A DNA stretch of 30,693 nt. Source: CAYZPB01 sp964480445. Lineage in GTDB: Bacteria; Bacillota; Bacilli; Tepidibacillales; Tepidibacillaceae. Positions 7,827 to 15,631 of the stretch are shown piece after piece; the first letter of the stretch is position 1, and the number at the start of each line of letters is the position of its first letter. The notes beneath the pieces were generated by a model. It did not search any database and was not told where the DNA came from. It worked only from the letters and a program-made list of their open reading frames with translations. The position numbers were made by a program, and so were the translations under genes. Location of the stretch: contig CAYZPB010000005.1 of the NCBI GenBank assembly GCA_964480445.1, positions 1 through 30,693 on the forward strand. Direction: 5' to 3'.

Positions 7827-8854
7827 GATAACCAACCCCTCCTCACATAGGTCAATAAGTAGATAAAGAGCGGCGCACCGATAATTGCGGTAAATATACC
7901 AAGCGGAATTTCAATCGGAAACAAAACTCTTGCTAGCGTATCTACTAATAAAAGATAAGTGCTACCCAATAATAATGATGCTGGTATCAACAGACGATAG
8001 TTTGGTCCTACCAGAAATCGCGCTAAATGAGGAACCAGCAAGCCAACCCAACCAATAATGCCGCTAATTGAGACGACGGCTGCAGTAACTAATGTCGCCG
8101 AGAAAATCGTGAGCAGACGCAGTAGTTTTGTATTAACACCTAGAGATTGGGCTTCCTCGTCACCAAATGACATTACATTTAGACGCCAACGGATTAAAAA
8201 TAATGGAACCAGACCTATAATTACTGGAATTAAAATTATATAGATATCCGACATCTCAATTCTAGCCAAACCGCCCAGCAACCAGAAGGTTATAGCCGGT
8301 AGTTTCTCATAAGGATCTGCTACATATTTTAATAAGGAAATAAAGGATGAAAAAAGCGTACCCACAAGAATGCCGGCAAGAATAAGTATTAATGAAATAT
8401 TAGTATGGCTAAATCGTGCTCCAATTAAGTAAGTTATAAAAACAGCAAGTAAACCAAAAGCAAAAGCGAATAGTTGAATCCCTAAGCCGTTAAAAGACAG
8501 AGTAATCGCCAGTGTCGCACCGAAGCCAGCGCCGGCGGAGGCACCAAGAATATCTGGTGAAACTAGAGGGTTTTTAAATATCCCTTGATAAGCAGCGCCT
8601 GCAACAGATAGACCTCCGCCAACAATAATTGCTGCGAGAATACGTGGGAGTCTGATATTGAAGATGATAGTATCAAAGTTAGCGTCTAAACCGTGAGCGG
8701 TGCCAGAAATTTTTGAAAAGATAACGACAAAGAATTGACCGATGTTTAGCGGATAGCGCCCAGCAATAAAAGCAAAAATAATTGTCAGTAGCAATATGGC
8801 TACCAAGAATAAAAAGATATGTTTGTTTTTCTCCCTATTAACAGGCGCTTTCAC
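7823..8854 (-). CDS. FecCD-type ABC transporter permease (MolB-like)
   Basis: 343 residues from GTG 8854, preceded by AAAGGAGAG about 9 nt away. An ATG at 8899 is in frame but lies inside the terminator stem of the riboswitch and has no ribosome site, so I reject it. The protein is very hydrophobic with about nine to ten membrane helices. RLPRILAAIIVGGGLSVAGAAYQGIFKNPLVSPDILGASAGAGFGA (about 80-125; shown here only as the family landmark LVSPDILGASAGAGFGA) and GWVGLLVPHLARFLVG are hallmark FecCD/BtuC segments. It forms the channel of the importer whose ATPase and binding lipoprotein follow. Expression should depend on antitermination at the upstream riboswitch. Confidence 0.92.
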   Translation of the reverse strand: MKAPVNREKNKHIFLFLVAILLLTIIFAFIAGRYPLNIGQFFVVIFSKISGTAHGLDANFDTIIFNIRLPRILAAIIVGGGLSVAGAAYQGIFKNPLVSPDILGASAGAGFGATLAITLSFNGLGIQLFAFAFGLLAVFITYLIGARFSHTNISLILILAGILVGTLFSSFISLLKYVADPYEKLPAITFWLLGGLARIEMSDIYIILIPVIIGLVPLFLIRWRLNVMSFGDEEAQSLGVNTKLLRLLTIFSATLVTAAVVSISGIIGWVGLLVPHLARFLVGPNYRLLIPASLLLGSTYLLLVDTLARVLFPIEIPLGIFTAIIGAPLFIYLLTYVRRGWLS

Positions 8855-8870
8855 GATAGTACTCTCCTTT

Positions 8871-8910
8871 AAAAAAAGTCTTAGTATGCACAAGGACATA
8901 CTAAGACTTT
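8871..8910 (-). terminator. Riboswitch-controlled intrinsic terminator
   Basis: On the minus strand AGTCTTAGTATG (8897-8908) pairs perfectly with CATACTAAGACT (8877-8888) around an 8-nt loop, with extra A-T pairs at the base, and is followed directly by seven T (8871-8877). It lies between the aptamer and the permease start, so it can stop transcription before the importer genes. Its upstream arm can instead pair with 8918-8931 (see the riboswitch). Confidence 0.9.
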
Positions 8911-9042
8911 AATAAGCAAAGTTCATAGTATCTCCTTTACAATAATGGAAGGCATCCGCGTTTCCGTGAACACCCCGTGGAATCAGTGATTCCAGGTGTA
9001 CTCGCCATAGATTAACTCCTTAGGCGAGTAGACTCGGAGATA
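8896..9042 (-). promoter_or_regulatory. Moco-type riboswitch with antiterminator/terminator switch
   Basis: Aptamer on the minus strand at 9042-8929. Visible parts: P1 TATCTCC (9036-9042) with GGAGATA (8929-8935); CTCCGAG after P1; ACTCGCC/GGCGAGT hairpin (9023-9029 with 9000-9006); a stacked arm ACACC/GGTGT (8995-8999 with 8970-8974) capped by TGGAATC/GATTCCA (8988-8994 with 8978-8984); a CG-GAAA-CG tetraloop; then GCCTTCC. The layout and these islands match my memory of the molybdenum-cofactor riboswitch. Platform: ATACTA (8926-8931) can pair with TAGTAT (8898-8903), and ACTTT (8918-8922) with AAAGT (8906-8910), forming an antiterminator. P1 takes three bases of that arm, so ligand binding should free the terminator: an OFF switch. 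Confidence 0.75.
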
Positions 9043-9196
9043 GATTAAATTGTTATAATGCCAGTATAGCAGAAATATACCAATAGTTTATTACAAGTTC
9101 ATTACAAAAAAATATCCGGCGCTGTTTGCTCAAAATTTAAAAACACGATAATGTATAAGCATAGATAAATTACATAATGAAATAAGAGGTATCACT

Positions 9197-9898
9197 ATGC
9201 AGGAGTATAACCAACTTCCTTCTAAAAAAAATCAAATTTATTTAAATAAAAAAATCTTTCCTTACGAAATCATCAAGGTTTTTGCTAACCAAGATTCGTT
9301 TGCGAAAGAACTCTATCTGTATACTATACTTAGCAAAAGAGGATTGAGCGAACAGATTAAAACAGCGCGTCTAATAGACTCGGTACCAGAAAAAAAGACG
9401 ATTCATCTAAGTTATCTTAAGGGAGAAACGCTGCTCTTCGCGCTCGAGGCTGCAGAATCAAAAGCAGATCTAATGAAGGCAAAGCAACTACTATTACGGT
9501 TAATAAATTGGCTTCAATCATTTGACAAATTACTACGACCTAGCATAACCAACAGAGACCTCATCGCTCTTGGCATTGACCATGAGCAGTTATCGGATGA
9601 GTTGCTCCTCTCACCTGACGACCTTAATTTTCGAAACTTTATCATTGTCGACGACGAAGTCTTTGGTTTAGACTTTGAGCAAATTGAGCTAACTGATAGG
9701 CTTACACAATTTGCCTTACTCTTTGCCTACATGCTATTATACGACCCAATTGACAGTGATTTTAAGATCCAACTACTTGCAGATGTCACTATGGTAGTTG
9801 CAGCGGAACAAGCTATCGATCAGGGGCAATTGCTGGCGGAGGTTGCTAAGCAAGTTCAGATTTTATATGAAAGAAGAACTAGCAAGCATCGCAACTAA
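9197..9898 (+). CDS. Small protein-kinase-fold (APH-like) protein
   Basis: 233 residues from an ATG behind AAGAGGTATCACT. The N-lobe has EIIKVFANQDSFAKELYLYTILSKRG (key points: a Lys in IIKVF near residue 25 and a Glu in KELYLY near 38), fitting the Lys/Glu pair of kinase folds. LSYLKGETL near 72 resembles the hinge. PDDLNFRNFIIV (about 140) reads as a catalytic loop D-L-N-x-x-N, and GLDFEQIE (about 156) as the metal-binding D-F motif. This suggests an aminoglycoside-phosphotransferase-like kinase with degenerate glycine loop. The substrate is unknown. It lies between the riboswitch-controlled importer and mobA, converging on mobA with a 10-nt gap. Function remains open. Confidence 0.5.
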   Translation: MQEYNQLPSKKNQIYLNKKIFPYEIIKVFANQDSFAKELYLYTILSKRGLSEQIKTARLIDSVPEKKTIHLSYLKGETLLFALEAAESKADLMKAKQLLLRLINWLQSFDKLLRPSITNRDLIALGIDHEQLSDELLLSPDDLNFRNFIIVDDEVFGLDFEQIELTDRLTQFALLFAYMLLYDPIDSDFKIQLLADVTMVVAAEQAIDQGQLLAEVAKQVQILYERRTSKHRN

Positions 9899-9908
9899 GA
9901 TTTTATAA

Positions 9909-10505
9909 TTATTTTTGTTCTTTCCACTGCAAAATCGCAGTCTGATAATCCTCTGGCCGGTTGATATTTAAGAGTATCCGCTCATAATCATAGCTCTCTT
10001 TAATATCTAAGACATCAATATAATTTACTTGTAATTTCCGAAAAATTGCCGATACCTTATAATGCTCTAACTCAAGCGCTTTTTCTATCTCCTTCAGAGC
10101 GCTTTTACAATAAACAGCAAACAGTGTCTCTACTTTTTCGCCTTGTTTTAAAACAGTAATATCATAGCCAGCACTCTGCACAAGTAGATATTTTATTAAC
10201 TGCACATCGATAAATGGCATGTCGCAAGCAGCGACAAAAGCCGTCTCATACTTGGCCGCAGACAAACCTGCATGAATTCCAGCCAGTGGACCTGCATTTA
10301 GATATATATCAGAGACCTCTATGATCGATTTCGATCGCTTTATTGAATTCTTGTTATTAACCACTATTACTTCGTCGCAGCAAGAGAGTAGCTTTTGTTC
10401 CACTGAATCAAGCAAAGTCAGGCCGTCAGATATTGGCAGCTCTCGTTTGTCAGTTCCCATTCTTCGGCTTTTGCCGCCAGCTAAAATAATACCTGATACA
10501 CGCAT
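9909..10505 (-). CDS. mobA: Molybdenum cofactor guanylyltransferase MobA
   Basis: 198 residues from ATG 10505, chosen because GGGAGG lies 7 nt upstream; an earlier in-frame ATG at 10547 lacks a site. The N-terminus IILAGGKSRRMGTDKREL is the nucleotide-binding signature of MobA. GPLAGIHAGL (about 72-81) and AACDMPFID (about 93-101, metal-binding Asp) follow. MobA adds GMP to molybdopterin to form the guanine dinucleotide cofactor used by the DMSO-reductase family. The PsrA-like enzyme at 12878 belongs to that family, and the operon reading the other way begins 150 bases upstream, so this gene probably serves it. No mobB is seen here. Confidence 0.9.
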   Translation of the reverse strand: MRVSGIILAGGKSRRMGTDKRELPISDGLTLLDSVEQKLLSCCDEVIVVNNKNSIKRSKSIIEVSDIYLNAGPLAGIHAGLSAAKYETAFVAACDMPFIDVQLIKYLLVQSAGYDITVLKQGEKVETLFAVYCKSALKEIEKALELEHYKVSAIFRKLQVNYIDVLDIKESYDYERILLNINRPEDYQTAILQWKEQK

Positions 10506-10623
10506 TTTATTTCCTCCCAACAAATGTAATACTAATGTAATATTCAACTGTTATAATCAATCATGAATTGTAATATATATACGAAACGCTATTAAAACGC
10601 AATTCACCTTTTCTATTATAGTG

Positions 10624-10629
10624 TATAAT
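10624..10629 (+). promoter_or_regulatory. Candidate -10 box of the respiratory operon
   Basis: TATAAT sits about 28 nt before the start of the ferredoxin gene. No good -35 is seen at 17 nt (only AATTCA), so an activator may be needed. This is the only evident promoter for the 10658-18826 operon. Confidence 0.38.
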
Positions 10630-10657
10630 AAAAATTAAGATTACAGAAGGATTGATT

Positions 10658-11755
10658 ATGATGAATCGTAATATATTATCGATTTTCAAACTAGATAATA
10701 TTTGCTTTTATCAGAATGCCTGCCTGAACTTCTTGAATCCTCGACAGGTATGTCAAAGCTGTCAAATCCTGTGCCCCATGCAGGCAATTTCAATGAGAGA
10801 TAATCTACCGGTTATTGATTTTAGTAAATGTAGTGAATGTGGATTCTGTGTTGCTGGCTGTCCCACACTCGCACTTGACAATAGCCGTTACCCCTACACC
10901 GATATACATAATCAACTAATCAAATACCCGCTTGCAACTATTTCCTGTGAAAAAGACCAAGTGCATACCAAGGGAGTTACGGTGCCCTGTCTTTTAAGCG
11001 TTGACCTACCACTACTCCTTTCCATAAGCAAAAATTCTTTAAAACTAAATTTATATGTTGGTGCTTGTTCTGACTGTTTAACAGCACCACTACAATTAAT
11101 TAGGTCACATTTTGCAAGTTTACAAGGTGACCTCTTAGCTATAAATTCTGAGCTAGAAATTAGTTTGACAGACGAGCCTTTTACCGAATCCCTAGCGGAA
11201 CCTGTAAGTGGGTTGACGAGAAGAGAGTTGTTGCAAAGTTTTTCTTTGAAAAAATTTAAAGAGTTCGAATTTGTCAACGAAGAGGAGTCTAGCTTACATG
11301 AGGAGAGTAATCAACGCCTACAAGAACGCGTGCTTTATAAAAGAAAGATCGTTAGCGAACATTTAAAGCCAACCAAAGCCAAAAAATATACAGGTCTGCT
11401 AGTTGACCGTTATCTAATTGAACTAGCGCCTAGTTGTAATGGCTGTAATGTCTGTGCGGCGGTTTGTCCGACTAACGCCTTATACTGGCAAGAGAATGAC
11501 CATTTGTCTGTGTTGTACTTTGATAGTGAACTCTGCATTGGGTGCGAAAAATGCACTATTTGTGGTTTAGAAGCGATTGAAGTGCATACCCTTAACTATA
11601 AAGACGAAAGGAATATTAACCCGTTACTCCTAACAAGCTTCAAATTAAATCGTTGTCAGACTTGTAAGGAGCTGTTTCGCAGTCAATATGAGGCCGCTTT
11701 TTGCCCAATTTGCGACAAACGGCGAAACAAAGAGAACTATTTCAAGAGAGAATAA
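10658..11755 (+). CDS. Cytoplasmic multi-cluster ferredoxin with C-terminal zinc ribbon (NapF-like accessory)
   Basis: 365 residues from ATG 10658 (AGAAGG 7 nt before). No signal peptide. Two ferredoxin units: C32-x2-C35-x3-C39-P with C58-x2-C61-x2-C64-x3-C68-P, and C250-x2-C253-x2-C256-x3-C260-P with C273-x2-C276-x2-C279-x2-C282. Between them is a separate block with C97, C111 and C127-x2-C130, then LTRRELLQS. The C-terminus has C323-x2-C326 and C339-x2-C342, a zinc-ribbon-like pair. NapF-like ferredoxins accompany molybdoenzyme operons and aid assembly or electron supply; this is longer. It is first in the operon with the PsrABC-like enzyme. The role is inferred from place only; the exact family is not recognised. 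Confidence 0.72.
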   Translation: MMNRNILSIFKLDNICFYQNACLNFLNPRQVCQSCQILCPMQAISMRDNLPVIDFSKCSECGFCVAGCPTLALDNSRYPYTDIHNQLIKYPLATISCEKDQVHTKGVTVPCLLSVDLPLLLSISKNSLKLNLYVGACSDCLTAPLQLIRSHFASLQGDLLAINSELEISLTDEPFTESLAEPVSGLTRRELLQSFSLKKFKEFEFVNEEESSLHEESNQRLQERVLYKRKIVSEHLKPTKAKKYTGLLVDRYLIELAPSCNGCNVCAAVCPTNALYWQENDHLSVLYFDSELCIGCEKCTICGLEAIEVHTLNYKDERNINPLLLTSFKLNRCQTCKELFRSQYEAAFCPICDKRRNKENYFKRE

Positions 11756-11784
11756 AACTATTTTTAGAGAGAGAGGTGAAACAA

Positions 11785-12855
11785 ATGAAAATCAACAAAA
11801 AGTCTCTGTTTTTATTTTTCATGACCCTCCTACTCGTTTTCAGTGTAGGTTGTTCCAACAATGATACTGTGGAGGAAGATTTTTATATCGAGGACAGAGC
11901 TACTGAGAGTGTAGTCTATTTAAAAGATCAATTCGACCAGCTTTTAGCTTTATCAGATCAGTTTCTACAAAAATCAGAGAATAGAGTACTTACAGCAGAG
12001 GAAGTATACCAAAAAATTGTAATCGACGAGTCACCAGAGTATTTGGTGGTAGATATTCGCTCAGCAGCTGACTACTCGAAAGGTGCCATCAAAACAGCTG
12101 TCAACCTTCCAATGGAGTTTACTACAAATCCTTATCAACTGACGGGGCTGCCCAAAGATAAGACACTAATCGTAGTCTGTTACAGTGGGCATTCAGCTGG
12201 TCATACTGTCTCGCTCTTGAACATGCTTGGTTATGATGCAGTAGCGATGTTAAACGGAATGGCTGGTTGGACAACAGCCGATGTAGCAGGAAGTAAACTT
12301 CCTACAGCTACTTTTAATTTCCCACTAACAACAGAAACAAGTGATTCACAATCTTTATTTAGTCTGCCAGATTTTACTGACGAAGAAGTGGCAACAATCA
12401 ACGATCTTGTTCTGGTGAAGTCTAAGCAAATTATCGAGTCGGGAAAAGGGTTGGTAGTTCGCCCTGCTGATTTAGAAGCAGATATTGGCAATGAAGATAA
12501 ATATTTTGTCGTCGATATTCGAACAGGCGCTGATTATAATAAAGGTCATATTCAGGGAGCGATACATATCCCTTATGGTGAACTAGCTCAGCGAACCAAC
12601 TTAGAAAGAATGCCAGCTGATAAGCCAATTGTACTGGCTGGATATACTGGAACTGATGCAGCCCAAGCAGCAAGGGTTCTGAATCAACTTAACTACGATG
12701 CCTATTCCCTACTTTACGGAATGCGACTTTGGAGTGACAATTCTGTACAGACAGGAATCCAAGCAATTTCAGCTGAAGTGATTACAGATTTACCAACTAT
12801 CGAGTTAAAATATGACATTGATGCAGCACCGGCAGACTCTGCTGGCTGTAGCTAG
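11785..12855 (+). CDS. Two-domain rhodanese lipoprotein, second domain inactive
   Basis: 356 residues from ATG 11785 (GAGAGGTG site); the open frame extends upstream into the ferredoxin gene but without a site. Lipobox FSVGCSN (Cys23) anchors it outside. Rhodanese domain 1 (about 62-170) has VVDIRSAADYSKGAI and the active loop VVCYSGHSAGH with Cys132. Domain 2 (about 225-330) has VVDIRTGADYNKGHIQGA but VLAGYTGTDAA, where the catalytic Cys is replaced by Gly286, so it should be non-catalytic. The only other Cys is Cys355, next to the C-terminus. It likely carries or releases sulfane sulfur at the cell surface for the enzyme encoded next. Confidence 0.88.
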   Translation: MKINKKSLFLFFMTLLLVFSVGCSNNDTVEEDFYIEDRATESVVYLKDQFDQLLALSDQFLQKSENRVLTAEEVYQKIVIDESPEYLVVDIRSAADYSKGAIKTAVNLPMEFTTNPYQLTGLPKDKTLIVVCYSGHSAGHTVSLLNMLGYDAVAMLNGMAGWTTADVAGSKLPTATFNFPLTTETSDSQSLFSLPDFTDEEVATINDLVLVKSKQIIESGKGLVVRPADLEADIGNEDKYFVVDIRTGADYNKGHIQGAIHIPYGELAQRTNLERMPADKPIVLAGYTGTDAAQAARVLNQLNYDAYSLLYGMRLWSDNSVQTGIQAISAEVITDLPTIELKYDIDAAPADSAGCS

Positions 12856-12877
12856 TTAGAACAGAAGGAGTGATATT

Positions 12878-15085
12878 ATGAAGAGAATAGACCGCAGAAC
12901 CTTTCTTAAAGGCGCCGCTACAACCATCGCATTAAGTGCAGCACCAATCTATCTTAGCTTTAATGAGTACAAAAAGGCTGCAGCACAGAGTGAAGTTAAG
13001 GAAATACCGACCTATTGTCACGGTTGTACCAGTTATTGCGGGCTTATCGCCTTCGTTAAAAATGATCGGCTGTGGAAAATTAAGGGTCATCCAATTCATT
13101 TGAAGTCTGAGGGGCATCTCTGTGCACGTGGTCACGGCATGGCACAGTACCTCTACTCTCCTGACCGTATTACAGGACCGATGAAACGCGTTGGTGATAA
13201 TAAATTTAAGTCTATTTCCTGGGAACAGGCCTTCACAGAAATTGGCACACAATTAAAAGATATTGTTGCGGAACACTCTGGCAATTCTGTCGTATGGATG
13301 GAACATGGTACAAATAGAAAACATTATGTCGACCGTCTTCTTGATACGATCGGATCTCCAAATTTTGTTACGCAGTACGCTGCTTGTTTTAATGCTAAAA
13401 CAAATGCCTGGCAACATATGGTTGGTACAACCTTAAGTGGGGATCATGAGCACTCTAAATACATGATTTTCCAAGGGCGTAATTTCGCAGGCGGTATTAT
13501 TCCTAATGGAATGAATAGAATTCTGCGCGCTAAGGAACAAGGAGCTAAAATAATTTGTATCGACCCCCGTTTTACTGAATTTGCTAAAATTTCTGATGAC
13601 TGGATACCAATTCGCCCAGGAACTGACTTAGCTTTTAGATTAGCAATGGCTTATGTATTAATTACTGAGAATCTCTACGACAGTGGTTTTGTCAATAAAT
13701 ATACTGACGGATTTGATGAGTTTTGGCGCTATAATAAAGAGTGCACCCCAGAATGGGCAGAGGAGATAACTAATGTTCCAGCTGACAAAATACGGGAAAT
13801 TGCACGTGACTTCGCTAAATATGCACCAGCTGCATTTATCGAACCAGGCTGGCATGGCCTACATGCACATTATCAAAACAGCACACAGATTGCGCAGATG
13901 GCGATTATTTTAAATGCACTTGTAGGAAATTTCTACGCAAAAGGTGGTTTAATGCCAGCAGCTTCGGTTGAGTTTGGCAATTTAAACCTTCCGGAAATTG
14001 AAGGTCCAGAAAAAGGCGATCGTGTTGATGGGGCTGGTGTTGATGGTAAATATAAAACTGTTGAGCCAAGCCGCGGAATTGCACAGATTATTCCGTCGTT
14101 AGCTGACAAGGGGAAAGTTAAGGCTGCTTTTGTCTGCAACTATAACCCACTACGAACCAATCCTGATCCAAAAGAACAGATTAAATTAAGAGAAGCGGAT
14201 CTTGTGGTTTCTATTAATATTGATTGGAATGAAACATCTTATCATGCGGCCGATTACATTTTGCCGGAACACTATTATCTAGAGCGTTTCGAACCGCCAA
14301 TGGCAGTGACCGGACATTTGTCACACGCTCATCCACAAGTTGCTTTGCGCCAACCAGTGGTAACCCCACTGTACAACACGAAAAACATAATTGAAATACT
14401 TGACGGTATCTCTACGGTAATGGGTTATCCTAACCTCTACCCATTTACAATTAAAGAAGAAATAGAAGCCAATATTGCACCACTAGGAATAAGCTTTAAC
14501 CGACTAAAAGCTGCTGGTACAATACAATTACCAGCAACTGTTGAGCCAGGCTTTCCAACAAGGAACGGCAGACCGAATTTAACTACGGATACTGGTAAAA
14601 TCCAGTTTTCCGCTGAAATTTTCAAACTGAACGGCAGAATCGGTGTGCCGACTTGGATTCCGCCATTAGTAATGCCTGACCCTAGCAAGAACAACGAATT
14701 TCGTTTAATTCATGGAAAACAACCTTGGCATTCACACGCAATGACTAACAATAACGAATACTTAATGGCCATAACTAAACGTAACTATGGCACACTCATG
14801 TGGATAAATGCGGCAAAAGCTAAAACCTTAAATATTAAGACCGGCGACACAGTTACTGTAAAATCACCTCTTGCCAGCAAAAAAACGCAGGTACTCGTTA
14901 CTGAATTAATTCATCCTGATTGCGTCTGGGTTCCATCTACCTACGGTGGTTTTTCACCAAAGAATAAGATCGCTTACGGTGTCGGAATTAATTTTAATGA
15001 TTTTGCTCCGGTGCAAGTTGAGGATTATTCCGGATCAACGATGGCTCAGGAAATTATTGTATCGATTGAGAAGGAGGTAAAGTAA
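12878..15085 (+). CDS. Molybdopterin oxidoreductase catalytic subunit, PsrA/PhsA-like (polysulfide or thiosulfate reductase)
   Basis: 735 residues. Tat signal: RRTFLKGAA at 6-14 with a hydrophobic stretch to about 28. [4Fe-4S] site C47-x2-C50-x3-C54-x27-C82. Cys170 in TQYAACFNAKTNAW is the likely Mo ligand, as in PsrA and other Cys-ligated members. GWHGLHAHYQNSTQIAQM (about 325) and LIHGKQPWHSHAMT near 610 are family blocks, the latter opening the C-terminal cofactor domain. Length and partners (four-cluster PsrB, NrfD) fit polysulfide or thiosulfate reductases better than the longer tetrathionate enzymes. GAAGGAGTG precedes the ATG. It should act outside the membrane after Tat export. Flanking rhodanese genes support a sulfur substrate, but it is not proven. 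Confidence 0.88.
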   Translation: MKRIDRRTFLKGAATTIALSAAPIYLSFNEYKKAAAQSEVKEIPTYCHGCTSYCGLIAFVKNDRLWKIKGHPIHLKSEGHLCARGHGMAQYLYSPDRITGPMKRVGDNKFKSISWEQAFTEIGTQLKDIVAEHSGNSVVWMEHGTNRKHYVDRLLDTIGSPNFVTQYAACFNAKTNAWQHMVGTTLSGDHEHSKYMIFQGRNFAGGIIPNGMNRILRAKEQGAKIICIDPRFTEFAKISDDWIPIRPGTDLAFRLAMAYVLITENLYDSGFVNKYTDGFDEFWRYNKECTPEWAEEITNVPADKIREIARDFAKYAPAAFIEPGWHGLHAHYQNSTQIAQMAIILNALVGNFYAKGGLMPAASVEFGNLNLPEIEGPEKGDRVDGAGVDGKYKTVEPSRGIAQIIPSLADKGKVKAAFVCNYNPLRTNPDPKEQIKLREADLVVSINIDWNETSYHAADYILPEHYYLERFEPPMAVTGHLSHAHPQVALRQPVVTPLYNTKNIIEILDGISTVMGYPNLYPFTIKEEIEANIAPLGISFNRLKAAGTIQLPATVEPGFPTRNGRPNLTTDTGKIQFSAEIFKLNGRIGVPTWIPPLVMPDPSKNNEFRLIHGKQPWHSHAMTNNNEYLMAITKRNYGTLMWINAAKAKTLNIKTGDTVTVKSPLASKKTQVLVTELIHPDCVWVPSTYGGFSPKNKIAYGVGINFNDFAPVQVEDYSGSTMAQEIIVSIEKEVK

Positions 15086-15086
15086 T

Positions 15087-15626
15087 ATGGCTCGTTATGG
15101 ATTGTTGATTTTTCCTTACAAGTGTACAGGCTGTAATGCTTGTGTAATTGCTTGCCAAGCCAAAAATGGACTTCCTTCCGATATTGTTTACAATCGTTTG
15201 GAGCAGCATGTTCGCGGAACCTATCCCCATGTCGGCGTTGAGATTCTTCCGATGCAATGTATGCACTGTGATAATGCACCCTGTATCAGCGTTTGTCCGA
15301 CTCAGGCATCCTATAAACGTGAGGACGGCATTGTAGCAATTGATTATAAAAAATGTATTGGCTGTAAATACTGCATGACAGCCTGTCCTTACGACGTTCG
15401 AAAATTGGATGAAAACCGCGTGCCAATCAAATGCACCTGGTGTCTTGATGATTTATCTAAAGGTATCCAACCTGCTTGCGCTGCTACTTGTATGAATGAG
15501 GTCAGAATTTTTGGTGACCTTGATAATCCGAATAGTAAATTAAATAGGCTGCTTGCTAAACACGAAACATATCAAATATTCCCAGAAAAAGGTACTAAAC
15601 CACGTATCTTTTATGCGAAGGAATAG
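15087..15626 (+). CDS. Four-[4Fe-4S] electron transfer subunit, PsrB/DmsB-like
   Basis: 179 residues with 16 cysteines in four groups: C13/C16/C19/C23, C58/C61/C66/C70, C90/C93/C96/C100 and C116/C119/C131/C135. This is the standard ferredoxin chain of the PsrB/DmsB/NrfC family. MQCMHCDNAPCISVCPT and KCIGCKYCMTACPYDVR are recognisable blocks. No signal peptide; such subunits are normally exported with the Tat-bearing catalytic partner. An AGGAGGTAA site lies just before the ATG, inside the end of the upstream gene, one base after its stop. It wires the membrane quinol subunit to the molybdenum centre. Confidence 0.95.
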   Translation: MARYGLLIFPYKCTGCNACVIACQAKNGLPSDIVYNRLEQHVRGTYPHVGVEILPMQCMHCDNAPCISVCPTQASYKREDGIVAIDYKKCIGCKYCMTACPYDVRKLDENRVPIKCTWCLDDLSKGIQPACAATCMNEVRIFGDLDNPNSKLNRLLAKHETYQIFPEKGTKPRIFYAKE

Positions 15627-15631
15627 AAGAG

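Noticed and set aside
8855..8899. Longer permease start at ATG 8899
   Set aside because: It lies within the riboswitch terminator stem and lacks a ribosome site; GTG 8854 has AAAGGAG at proper spacing.
8929..9042. Cobalamin riboswitch as an explanation for the leader of a BtuCD-like transporter
   Set aside because: No B12-box-like GCCACTG element is present, and the stem arrangement with CTCCGAG and GAAA tetraloop fits the Moco class better.
15046..15279. Minus-strand frames opposite the PsrB-like gene
   Set aside because: Antisense to a clear ferredoxin subunit with sixteen placed cysteines, and no ribosome sites.
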